Below are positions 1 to 8,241 of a stretch of DNA of 25,869 bases, piece by piece. Numbering within the stretch: position 1 is the stretch's first letter; each line of letters begins with the position of its first letter. The translations under genes were made by a program, and so were the position numbers. Under the pieces are notes generated by a model, which worked only from the letters and a program-made list of their open reading frames with translations, was not told where the DNA came from and did no database searches. This stretch comes from Candidatus Saccharimonadota bacterium (GTDB taxonomy: Bacteria > Patescibacteriota > Saccharimonadia > Saccharimonadales > EFPC-124): contig JAEHDC010000002.1 of assembly GCA_016880595.1 (NCBI GenBank), positions 1 through 25,869 of the forward strand, given 5' to 3'.

Positions 1-2
1 CA

Positions 3-992
3 CTAGCAAAAAACCATCAAATGTGCCACAATTGCTGTAATGTACCCACTTTGCGCCTTGCGGCAAGCAATAACAATTCCGCCACATACCAGAACCCAAA
101 TGCCAACAATTGGCCACAGCCACCAACTAACTATATCGCGTGCTAACAGATACAAATTTTTGCTATCAGCCCAAAATCCATGCATCGTCAGTAAATTGCC
201 AAGCGCGCCAAGTTGGCTAGAATCAGTGGCAAAAGCTTGCTGGTCGGACGAACCAAACTCCCCAATTGTAGCTGCGGTTTGTCCATCGCCCAGCAAAAGT
301 GGCAATATCCAAAAGCCATTAAACAGCAGCGTAATTACAATTGCCAAGCCAGCCCAGCAAAGTAAACTTTTAAGATATTTTTGATTGTGACGGCGCTCCC
401 AAATGATTTGCAAAAGTAGCACGCCACAAATAATAGCCGCTGGCACAATAGCGTGCAATGACACAATACACAGCGCAAAAACTACCAATGCCAAACGCAG
501 CGAGCTTTGCAGATTTGGCTTTTCGCATAACTTCATGAACATTAAAGCCACAATTGGCAACAGGGCATATCCAAGCAAAATCGCCCACTGGCCTGCCATA
601 AATCGCGAGTAAACAAAAGGGTTAACCGCGTACAATATGCCAGCAAAATACGCGCCATAAATCCAAATAGAATTTGGAATACTAGCTGGTTTTAGGCGCG
701 TCATCCAAAGATGCATGCCAAATCCAGAGCCAAAAATAATTGTCAAAAGAATAATCTTTTGAATTACACCAACAGACATTACCTTACTAAGAACCCACAG
801 CACTGCCCAAAGTGGCAGCGTTGATTGAGTAAACTCCGGAAGCGTAATACTTGGCGTAAAAACCATGTCTGTTGCAAAAATGTACCCTGGCAGTAAGAGC
901 GGCGCCAAAATGCCGAGTGTCAAAATGCCATATACTGCTGCAATCTTCACAATCTGAGGCAGGGCACGGATGTTATCAATTATTTTTTGCAT
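3..992 (-). CDS. GT-C-like polytopic membrane protein, probably truncated
   Basis: A 329-residue, very hydrophobic protein with about eight membrane segments. After the first segment there is an extracytoplasmic loop with an acidic TDM motif (about residues 41-43). It is followed by NPFVYSRFMAGQW and LLGYALLPI (about 123-147), a pattern I associate with GT-C-fold integral membrane glycosyltransferases of CPR and archaea, which use lipid-linked sugars on the outer face. Such proteins usually exceed 500 residues, and the frame stops (TAG) just after a run of six T at the window edge, so a frameshift or truncation is possible. It is the last visible gene of the glycan cluster, 9 nt after the 870-residue membrane protein. 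No strong Shine-Dalgarno is seen. The enzymatic role is inferred from fold-like features and context, not from a catalytic motif I can prove. Confidence 0.6.
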   Translation of the reverse strand: MQKIIDNIRALPQIVKIAAVYGILTLGILAPLLLPGYIFATDMVFTPSITLPEFTQSTLPLWAVLWVLSKVMSVGVIQKIILLTIIFGSGFGMHLWMTRLKPASIPNSIWIYGAYFAGILYAVNPFVYSRFMAGQWAILLGYALLPIVALMFMKLCEKPNLQSSLRLALVVFALCIVSLHAIVPAAIICGVLLLQIIWERRHNQKYLKSLLCWAGLAIVITLLFNGFWILPLLLGDGQTAATIGEFGSSDQQAFATDSSQLGALGNLLTMHGFWADSKNLYLLARDIVSWWLWPIVGIWVLVCGGIVIACRKAQSGYITAIVAHLMVFC

Positions 993-1001
993 ATACTTAT
1001 T

Positions 1002-3614
1002 TTACTTCTTTGTGAGCGTAAAAACGCCCGAATCGTTGGTCATCTTGTCAAAAGAAAAACCAGCCACAGTAGCGTGATTAAAATCTTCTGGAATATTGGC
1101 GCTCGGCAATAACGTTAGATTCTCCACCAGCACGGTTTCCTGCAAATCACTCAGCTCAAGCCGGTGAGCACCTTTACTTAAATGCACATCCACGGTGTAA
1201 TAAGTAAAATCAATATAATCTACCGACTGCGCGTCAATTGCCGTAAGATCTTTTTGGATGCCATCAAGCTGCGCCGCAATGGTGTGCTGATTGCTAGCTG
1301 AATGAAGTGCAATCCTGTAATCACCTTCTTCGGGTGCAGTAATTTTAATTTCAGTTTTATCTGTGCTAAGCTTTGTGAGCCCAACAAACTGCGTGCTACT
1401 GAGCGTCAATAAGCTTGGCACAACTTCTTGGGTGTAATTGTAGCGGCTGTCTTTGTTGTAAAGAGTTGATAAAGAAAAGGTGTTGGCTGTAAAGTTTGAG
1501 CTAGCCACCAAACTCGACGTAAAAGGCAGAGCCGATGAATTTGGATAAAACGTCGCATCAGAATTACTAGCAGCAGCGAGCGTATAAAAAGCCCGCTCAG
1601 GATTATCTGTGACAACCTGTTTTTCATCTGTTGATTGCAAGAAAGATTGAACCTGCGTTGGGAAAAACAAATGCACATCGCCTGCCGATTGGCTGCCAAA
1701 ATGTTCCAAGAAAGCACCCCAAGTGTAATCAGCAAACACGGCTGGCGCGTTCTGAGAAACGGTTACGTTGGCAGTGTAAAGATCGTAATCGTCGCCCTGA
1801 TAAGTCAGGGAAAATTCACCAGAGGCAGCCAAATTGCTAGCAATTTTTTCTTCAATTCCTGGCAGATAAGCCACCATGTTTGGCCGTTCTTCAAGATTTT
1901 TTGGCACAAGTATATTTGTTACGCCAAGATTGTTTACCAAGATATCTTGCCACCAAGATTGGTCGTAGGCAATCGCCCGGTAAACCATAAAAGATGAAAT
2001 TTTGTTAGAAACATTGGCGTTTGTGCCATAATAAATGCTTGGCTGATTTAAATAATAAATTAGGTATTTGTCCAAGAAGGTATAGGCTGCACCATTTTGG
2101 GATATTTGGCGGCCGCTCTCGAGCGAAGGCATTATAAACAGCTTGTCGTCATCTTGCTTGGCAAGTATATTTTTAATATTTACAAGATCTGTTGGAGCTC
2201 TATAAGGCTTGAGAAAGCCTCCAAAATCGCCACTCAAAAATGTTACGCGGTAATCTGTGGTACATAATATCGGCACAAAAACCAACAGAGCCAAAACGCT
2301 ATAACAAACAGCTGGTTTAAAGCGACGGCTTTGCAGATAAGAGAAAATTGCACACAAGCCAAGCGCAAACAGCATGGCAGCTACATAATACATAATAAAT
2401 TCAAAGCGATGCGGATAGCGCAAGATATTTATAAAAAGACCAAGCACATTGCTTAAAGCATCAGCAAAAAAGGAGCTTTGCCAAATTATGAACGAGTTAA
2501 GATCGCTGAGCAGCCGATGGAACGAATAAATCTGCTCATTGCGATACCCCAAAGACATCCACAAAGAAAAAATTAGGATAATAAAAAGCGCAAATAACAG
2601 ATAGCGCCGCTTAGTGTCAAGCGCGCGCTTTTTGGCCAACAACAGTGTTGCCGCGGCAATGACAGCATAAATTGTTATCATAAAATAACGCGGCGTTGGG
2701 GCTAAATAATCGCCGTAACGGTAAAGGTCAACGTGACCGTAAGTATCCAGAGAGAATAAGAAATTGAGCGGCACTGACGAGAAGTAAACCATCCAATAAT
2801 TAACTGGGGTTTGGCTAAAAACTTCATCGGTCGACGGCAGTGCAAAATGCACAAAGATCAGATACGGCACCAAGCTTAGCACAATTACAATTAGCGCGTA
2901 AAGCAAATTCTGTTTGAATGGCTGCCAAAGCGGTCGCGTTTTTGTAATCCACATAATAATTAAACGCACGCCAAGCGCCAAAATCAACACCAAATAAAAT
3001 ATCAGGTGGTAATGAATTGCCGGATTTATAAGTGTTAGCAAGCTAACCGCGGCAACATTTTTGTAGCTAATTGTCTTTTTAAAGAAGACTTGTTCTAGCA
3101 CCAGGCTTATACTTAATGCAAACAAACTGAATCCAAAAATTAATGAGTAAAAATGGACAACTTTTGAATAAAGCAAAATAAGGTGAATTGCTAGCGCGCT
3201 TAAAGCTGACGCGTAAACAGCTAGCGGTATCTGTTGCTGGCTCAAAAACTTGCGGACAATCCGGTAGATGGCGTAAAAAAGTATATAAACCGAAAGTGTG
3301 TTCAACAAAATTAGTGCGTATGGCAATATGGCATTTTGGCGAACCCAAGATGTCCAAAAAGCGTAAACCACCCTAAACTCATTGGAGCCGGTTAATTCTG
3401 AGGCGCCATCTGGTAAATATTGACTGTCAAACTCAAAATATGGAATTAACTCTTCTCGAACGACTGACGCATTATTGTTTGCAAAGTCAACCGTGTACGG
3501 CAACAGGCTGCGGAAAATAAAAATGTGCAGCAGCAAAAATACACCAGCCACTAACAGAAAAAGCCAGTGATAATCTCGCCTCAACCAAGCTAAACAGCGG
3601 CCTTTTGTAGCCAT
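1002..3614 (-). CDS. Large GT-C-like membrane protein with extracytoplasmic C-terminal domain
   Basis: An 870-residue protein. The first half (to about residue 455) has roughly a dozen membrane segments. The first outer loop is rich in acidic residues (PYTVDFANN, then EELIPYFEFD), as in GT-C glycosyltransferases. The second half is soluble, presumably outside the cell, and ends in a beta-rich module resembling a carbohydrate-binding domain (YRIALHSAS, then KGAHRLELSD). I chose the ATG at 3614 rather than an in-frame ATG at 3650, because AAAGGAGG lies 7 nt before it. This start lies 25 nt inside the upstream pyruvyl transferase gene, so translation is probably coupled. The GT-C plus carbohydrate-binding layout recalls actinobacterial arabinosyl- and mannosyltransferases, but I see no diagnostic match. 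It could equally be a membrane protein with a non-catalytic role in glycan assembly. Confidence 0.65.
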   Translation of the reverse strand: MATKGRCLAWLRRDYHWLFLLVAGVFLLLHIFIFRSLLPYTVDFANNNASVVREELIPYFEFDSQYLPDGASELTGSNEFRVVYAFWTSWVRQNAILPYALILLNTLSVYILFYAIYRIVRKFLSQQQIPLAVYASALSALAIHLILLYSKVVHFYSLIFGFSLFALSISLVLEQVFFKKTISYKNVAAVSLLTLINPAIHYHLIFYLVLILALGVRLIIMWITKTRPLWQPFKQNLLYALIVIVLSLVPYLIFVHFALPSTDEVFSQTPVNYWMVYFSSVPLNFLFSLDTYGHVDLYRYGDYLAPTPRYFMITIYAVIAAATLLLAKKRALDTKRRYLLFALFIILIFSLWMSLGYRNEQIYSFHRLLSDLNSFIIWQSSFFADALSNVLGLFINILRYPHRFEFIMYYVAAMLFALGLCAIFSYLQSRRFKPAVCYSVLALLVFVPILCTTDYRVTFLSGDFGGFLKPYRAPTDLVNIKNILAKQDDDKLFIMPSLESGRQISQNGAAYTFLDKYLIYYLNQPSIYYGTNANVSNKISSFMVYRAIAYDQSWWQDILVNNLGVTNILVPKNLEERPNMVAYLPGIEEKIASNLAASGEFSLTYQGDDYDLYTANVTVSQNAPAVFADYTWGAFLEHFGSQSAGDVHLFFPTQVQSFLQSTDEKQVVTDNPERAFYTLAAASNSDATFYPNSSALPFTSSLVASSNFTANTFSLSTLYNKDSRYNYTQEVVPSLLTLSSTQFVGLTKLSTDKTEIKITAPEEGDYRIALHSASNQHTIAAQLDGIQKDLTAIDAQSVDYIDFTYYTVDVHLSKGAHRLELSDLQETVLVENLTLLPSANIPEDFNHATVAGFSFDKMTNDSGVFTLTKK

Positions 3615-4723
3615 AAATCTGCCTCCTTTAAGTTTTCTTCGCGGATACATGCAAGCTTTTTGGCTGCGGTTTCATCGGCAAGCGCTTTTTGAAAAACTTG
3701 GTACAGGCCATCAGCAGTAGCATCTTCTAGCTTGATGGCGTGCGGATAAGCATTTTCTTGCATAAACCGCCAGCATTTTGTATCATAAGCCAAACCAACA
3801 AAAGGCGTGCCAGCCATGGTTGCCAAAAGTAACGAATGAAGGCGCATTCCAACCAATAGATCAATCTGCTGCAGGCACGAGATTATAGTTCGGAGATCAA
3901 GCGTTTCTATCACCGTGTAGCTCCTGGAATCCAGTTTTGGTAATATTTCATCGCGCATAAATTTAAGATCATTGTTTGGGTTAAAGTCAGTCTGGAACGG
4001 CATAAATACCAGATAATTGCCATCAGCCATCAGCTTGTTTAAAAAATCCAAAGTGTTTGTAATGTAGCTGGTGCGATCAACCCAATCTGGAATATCCGAA
4101 AGCACATTTACGCCAATTGTTTTGCCCTTGTGCGGCGGCAGCTCAAGCTGATGCCATGGTTTTTGCCAGGAACGATTTATAAACAGCCCATCAGTTGCCA
4201 AATTAATTTTTTTAGGCGCAATTTTTAGTGTATTTAGCGCATATTTGTACGAACTTCTGTCCCTAAAAGTTGTCTCCGTTGAACAACTAAGCGCAATTTT
4301 TGTTATTGTCCGGCCGAGCCATGTCTTAATTGAGCCAATACCAATGTGCAGCCCGTAAACAGGCTTGCCCAGCAATTTTGCTAAAAAATTAAACAACGCC
4401 ACATTTGCAATAACAGAGTATTTTGAACGACCAGTGGAAGCATATAACTCTTTAAAAACCGTGCCTCCGCCATAAACAATGCAATCAGCGCTGCGAAGTA
4501 GCCTAAGTAAATCCAGCGGCGAAATACCGTATGTTTCAAATGTTCTTATGCCAGAAAAATCTTGGGTCACGCTTTTTGGCAGTAGCTCAGAACGGCTAGT
4601 GTTGATATATATTTCGTCAAAGCCTTTGTTGTGAAGAAGCTGGACATAATTGTACAACAAAAGATCATCGCCAAGATTGGTTTGGCCATATGCGCCAAGC
4701 AATAACACTCTACGATGCTTCAT
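3590..4723 (-). CDS. Polysaccharide pyruvyl transferase family protein (CsaB/WcaK-like)
   Basis: A 377-residue cytoplasmic protein of the polysaccharide pyruvyl transferase family (PF04230 type), whose members move pyruvate from phosphoenolpyruvate onto a sugar as a ketal. Seen in the sequence: the N-terminal glycine-rich turn LGAYGQTNLGDD (9-20), a YGGGT motif near residue 90, and the family hallmark MRLHS (293-297) followed by AGTPFVGLAYD. Length is normal. It overlaps the upstream GT4 gene by ATGA and carries AGGGGA before its start, so it is co-translated with glycan genes. In Gram-positive bacteria, CsaB-type pyruvylation of secondary wall polymers creates the ligand for SLH-domain proteins; whether that applies here is inference. 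Some family members act on other substrates, so the acceptor is unknown. Confidence 0.85.
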   Translation of the reverse strand: MKHRRVLLLGAYGQTNLGDDLLLYNYVQLLHNKGFDEIYINTSRSELLPKSVTQDFSGIRTFETYGISPLDLLRLLRSADCIVYGGGTVFKELYASTGRSKYSVIANVALFNFLAKLLGKPVYGLHIGIGSIKTWLGRTITKIALSCSTETTFRDRSSYKYALNTLKIAPKKINLATDGLFINRSWQKPWHQLELPPHKGKTIGVNVLSDIPDWVDRTSYITNTLDFLNKLMADGNYLVFMPFQTDFNPNNDLKFMRDEILPKLDSRSYTVIETLDLRTIISCLQQIDLLVGMRLHSLLLATMAGTPFVGLAYDTKCWRFMQENAYPHAIKLEDATADGLYQVFQKALADETAAKKLACIREENLKEADLWLQKAAV

Positions 4724-5916
4724 TCTTTTATCCCCTTTTTATAAATTGCTTTTGTTGCAGCGCCAACGTTTGCCCAAAGTCTTTCTTGCTTCATATCAGC
4801 AGAAACCCTGGTGAACGGCGTTGGATCGTCAAAAAATTCCAACAGCTTGTTGGCCATGGCATGAGAACTTGGCGCAAACTGAACATCCGCAGGCAAGATA
4901 TCAGCAAACGCCGTGCTACCCAAAAAAGCTTTTTGGTAGCCAATTGCCAAAGACATCGGCCCAGAACTTGACATAGAAATTGTGTATGGAAACAGCACTA
5001 CGTCACTGGCCGAATAGTAATTTTTTATGTCCTTTTCCTCTATAAATCCAAGCCAGCGATATTGATTTGAAGGAATAAGCTTTGCTGCTTTTTGCTGTTT
5101 TTGCTCATAATCTGCCATGTAGCTTGGATCTTTTGCAAATTTTGGATGAATCCCAGCACCAATCAACAAAACAGCGTGCGGATCTTGGCTGGCATATTCG
5201 CCAAAACCTTCCAACAGCAAATCAATTCCCTTATAACCCGCCAGATAACCCATAAAAAGCGCAACGTGATCTGTTGGCTTGAGCTTTAGGGCTTTACGCG
5301 CAACAGAGGTCGGTATTGGATTTGGATCTTCAACACCATGGCAAATAATGCTAATGTTTTTGTGTTTGGCCCCATATTGCGAAACTAGCAGATTTTTAAA
5401 ATGACTTTCGTGCACAATACTGTGCCGCGCTAGGCGAACTAACGGCTGATAAATTGCTAAAAAAGCCGCATCGATAATTGGCACTGGCAATTTTGAACGG
5501 TTCTCGGCCACAAACTGTTTATTTATTTTAGAACGATCAACCACATGATGCAGTGTCACAATTGGGTTGTAAGCGCGCAAGATTAGAACTAACCACTGAA
5601 GTATGTAAGCAGTATGGACGCCGCCGTACAACGACACCTCTTGTTGAATATGCAAAACGTCTGGCTTAATTTTTGAAACTTGCTTGGCGATATCATAAGC
5701 AAAGAACGTATTACGATTAAATACGCGCAGAATTGTGGCGCCGTCCTCTTGATAATGCTCATTTTTATTATTAATTTTGTCACAAATAACATAGATTTCA
5801 TCGTCTTGGTCAAGCGGAATATTGCTAACTAAATTCTTTGTATAGGATGCCACGCCACCTTTGTTAGAGTGCTTGGCATTTTTCTCAGGATAGATTGAAA
5901 CAATCACTATTTTCAT
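4720..5916 (-). CDS. Glycosyltransferase family 4 protein
   Basis: A 398-residue GT-B fold glycosyltransferase. The N-terminal half has the acceptor-side loop NKGGVASYTKNL (18-29) typical of GT4. The C-terminal half has FMGYLAGYKGIDLLLEGF (221-238), with the conserved glycine/lysine nucleotide-sugar region, then LGFIEEKDIKNYYSASDVVLFPY (289-311). The usual E-x7-E pair after that point is replaced by SMSSSGPMSLAIG, a variation also found in other GT4 proteins. It should add a sugar from a nucleotide-sugar donor to a lipid-linked glycan on the cytoplasmic face. The start is supported by GAGGA about 7 nt upstream. It overlaps GT2 upstream and pyruvyl transferase downstream by 4 nt each. Sugar specificity cannot be read from the sequence. 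Confidence 0.87.
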   Translation of the reverse strand: MKIVIVSIYPEKNAKHSNKGGVASYTKNLVSNIPLDQDDEIYVICDKINNKNEHYQEDGATILRVFNRNTFFAYDIAKQVSKIKPDVLHIQQEVSLYGGVHTAYILQWLVLILRAYNPIVTLHHVVDRSKINKQFVAENRSKLPVPIIDAAFLAIYQPLVRLARHSIVHESHFKNLLVSQYGAKHKNISIICHGVEDPNPIPTSVARKALKLKPTDHVALFMGYLAGYKGIDLLLEGFGEYASQDPHAVLLIGAGIHPKFAKDPSYMADYEQKQQKAAKLIPSNQYRWLGFIEEKDIKNYYSASDVVLFPYTISMSSSGPMSLAIGYQKAFLGSTAFADILPADVQFAPSSHAMANKLLEFFDDPTPFTRVSADMKQERLWANVGAATKAIYKKGIKE

Positions 5917-6914
5917 TGCAATTCCTCATCTGTGTTGACATCATGAATCTTTCGGATAACATACAGCGGTCGATTAGTGACTTCGGCGTGAATTCTTGCA
6001 ATATATAGCGCAATCAACCCTAAGCACACCAGCGTCACTCCTACCAAAAACAAATTGAGAACCGCTAGCATTGTTGTGCCATTTGTCGTCCAATGCATCG
6101 GACTTTTTAGAACATAATGCTCTGCGTAAAGTGCAATACCGAGTGGCAGGCTTACAACCAATATAAACATGCCAATGTAGCCGCTAATCTTCAGTGGCAA
6201 CAAGCTAAATGAAGTAAAGCTATTTATTGCCAAGCCTACCAACTTCTTAAAGCTGTAGGTTGGCTGGCCGTATTTGCGAGGAGCTTGCCGGTAGTAAACA
6301 TAATCTCGCTTAAAACCAAGCCAATCAATTAGGCCGCGTGTCATGCGGTTGTGCTCAGACATGGCGTTAAACTCAGCAATGACTTTTTTATCAAGCAGTC
6401 GATAATCAGTAGCATGCGGCATAATCTTGACATGGCCAATTTTTTGCATGATAGCGTAAAAAATTCGGGCACATGTTGAGCGCAGCCAGCTCATGTTGCG
6501 CTCAATAAAAACACCCACCACCACTTCCGCTCCAGCCTCCCACTTTTGCAAAAACTCGCCAAGGTGCTTGGGCGGCATCTGCATGTCGGCATCAATAATA
6601 ATTGCCGCATCGCCATGAGCCAGTTTAATGCCAGCGCTAACAGCTGCTTCCTTGCCAAAATTTCGCGATAATTGGACCAATTTAATGCGCGGTTCACCTG
6701 GCATTATTTTCCTTATTGCAGCCACCGAGTTGTCTTCACTGCCATCATCTACAAAAATAAAGGTAAACTCATAAGAACTGAGGCGCGCAGTGTGGTGAAT
6801 CAAACGCTCAATAAGCTTAGTAACGTTCTTCTCCTCATTAAAAACAGGAACAATAATGGATACCTGTTTTTTTAACGATGATGCCGATTGGCTATGTGAT
6901 TGCAGTTTCTCCAT
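5913..6914 (-). CDS. GT2 polyprenyl-phosphate glycosyltransferase (DPM1/GtrB-like)
   Basis: A 333-residue protein with a GT-A domain and two C-terminal membrane helices. Motifs seen: VSIIVPVFNEE (18-28), VDDGS (55-59), the metal/nucleotide-sugar binding DADMQ (108-112), and the GtrB-like stretch after YSFKKLVGLA leading into the helices at about 240-262 and 280-305. Enzymes of this class move a sugar from a nucleotide donor to undecaprenyl phosphate. The lipid-linked sugar is then used on the outer face, which fits the two GT-C-like proteins in the same cluster. The start has GAGGGG 7 nt upstream and lies 23 nt inside the flippase gene. Length is normal for the class. Confidence 0.88.
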   Translation of the reverse strand: MEKLQSHSQSASSLKKQVSIIVPVFNEEKNVTKLIERLIHHTARLSSYEFTFIFVDDGSEDNSVAAIRKIMPGEPRIKLVQLSRNFGKEAAVSAGIKLAHGDAAIIIDADMQMPPKHLGEFLQKWEAGAEVVVGVFIERNMSWLRSTCARIFYAIMQKIGHVKIMPHATDYRLLDKKVIAEFNAMSEHNRMTRGLIDWLGFKRDYVYYRQAPRKYGQPTYSFKKLVGLAINSFTSFSLLPLKISGYIGMFILVVSLPLGIALYAEHYVLKSPMHWTTNGTTMLAVLNLFLVGVTLVCLGLIALYIARIHAEVTNRPLYVIRKIHDVNTDEELQ

Positions 6915-8205
6915 GCTTACCCCTCTTAAAACGTGGAATTCTATCCTTAATAAACGCGTCCGCGCAAAATAGCCCTAGCATAACTATCGAACCAAATAAT
7001 AGGCTATATACAACGGCATTAAGATCTTGGTGGTGAATGCTTAACAGAAATATAGTAAAGCTTGTACCTAAAATCACTTTACCATGTATGCTATATCTAC
7101 GCAAAGCAATGCCATAAGATATCACAATATTAAGCATAGAAATAACCAACATTGCCAAGCTTAAAGTAGGTAACAAACTTGCGTATACATCAAAGCTTTT
7201 CCCCATAAGAATACTGGTAATCTGCTGCGAAAAAATCCAAAATACCATAAACACGCCGCCACCAAGTAACATTGACAACGCCAAAGATTTAATAAAAATA
7301 GATTTGTTTTCTTTTGCCGGCTGGCTCATCTTGACCGTAGACAGCATTACCTGTGCAATTGGCGCTGTTACAAAGAAAATTATTCGCGCAACCGTAGAAA
7401 CACCTGCATAGAGTCCAGCGGTTTGGGGATCAAAATAATGCTTAACAACAAAGACGTCGATACTAGAAAGCAAGGTAATGGCAGCTGATCCATCAAGCAC
7501 CAACAAACCGTATTTAAGCTCAGGAAGAACAATTCGCCAGTTAAGCCTTCCAAACTGGCGCGTCTCGGAGTCTCTAAAGAATCCTACTTTTTTTGCCGCC
7601 CGAGCTGCATAGCCAAACGCCAATAGTTGCGCTAGGATAATACCACACGTCGCACCGTTTATACTCCAGCCAATTGCCACCAAAATAGCCGAAAAAATAA
7701 CCTTGCTACCCGCGCCAATCATGTTTGCAATGGATGCCATGCCAAACTTTTTATGACCACGCAAAAAAGCACCTCTAAACGTCAATGGTACAGTGGCGAC
7801 AACCGCTAGCATCAAAAACACAAACGGCCATGCTGAGCCAAAATTAAGCACGTCTTTAATTAGCCAGCCACACGCCGCAACAACAAGTAGTAGGCCAAAA
7901 CTAGCATACAGCGCCAACTTTTCTAGCTCGTTTATGATCTGTAATTTCTTATGTTCATCTGTATAATTTGCAACAATATTGACGGCAACTTGGCTTAGAA
8001 CTGTCAAAAAAACACACAATTGTAAAAATAATGACACCAAAGTTTGCACTTCGCCATAGTTCTCAACGCTAAGCATCCTACTAAGCACGGGGTAATAGGC
8101 GTAGTTAAGCACGCCAACTGCAATTGAACCTGCCAAAAAAACCGCATTGTGGCGAATAAACGGGCTATTCTTAATTTTTCCAAGCGCAATAATTATATGA
8201 TTCAC
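6892..8205 (-). CDS. Polysaccharide flippase, MOP superfamily (Wzx-like)
   Basis: A 437-residue polytopic protein with about 12 membrane segments. It begins with a basic stretch and a first helix FIRHNAVFLAGSIAVGVLNYAYYPVLSRMLSVENYGEVQTL, the N-terminal pattern of polysaccharide biosynthesis/MATE-like flippases (PF01943/PF13440 type). It should flip a lipid-linked glycan across the membrane, consistent with the downstream glycosyltransferases. The start is GTG at 8205; an ATG at 8213 is in another frame and stops at once. No clear Shine-Dalgarno is visible. Thirty-six bases separate it from the ABC exporter gene upstream, with no obvious terminator, so read-through from there is likely. Confidence 0.85.
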   Translation of the reverse strand: MNHIIIALGKIKNSPFIRHNAVFLAGSIAVGVLNYAYYPVLSRMLSVENYGEVQTLVSLFLQLCVFLTVLSQVAVNIVANYTDEHKKLQIINELEKLALYASFGLLLVVAACGWLIKDVLNFGSAWPFVFLMLAVVATVPLTFRGAFLRGHKKFGMASIANMIGAGSKVIFSAILVAIGWSINGATCGIILAQLLAFGYAARAAKKVGFFRDSETRQFGRLNWRIVLPELKYGLLVLDGSAAITLLSSIDVFVVKHYFDPQTAGLYAGVSTVARIIFFVTAPIAQVMLSTVKMSQPAKENKSIFIKSLALSMLLGGGVFMVFWIFSQQITSILMGKSFDVYASLLPTLSLAMLVISMLNIVISYGIALRRYSIHGKVILGTSFTIFLLSIHHQDLNAVVYSLLFGSIVMLGLFCADAFIKDRIPRFKRGKHGETAIT

Positions 8206-8241
8206 TTTATCATGCTAACAAACTATGGCGTAATATGCCAA

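Noticed and set aside
3602..3650. ATG 3650 as the start of the large membrane protein
   Set aside because: The in-frame ATG at 3614 has a textbook AAAGGAGG at 7 nt; the extra 12 residues would contain that site.
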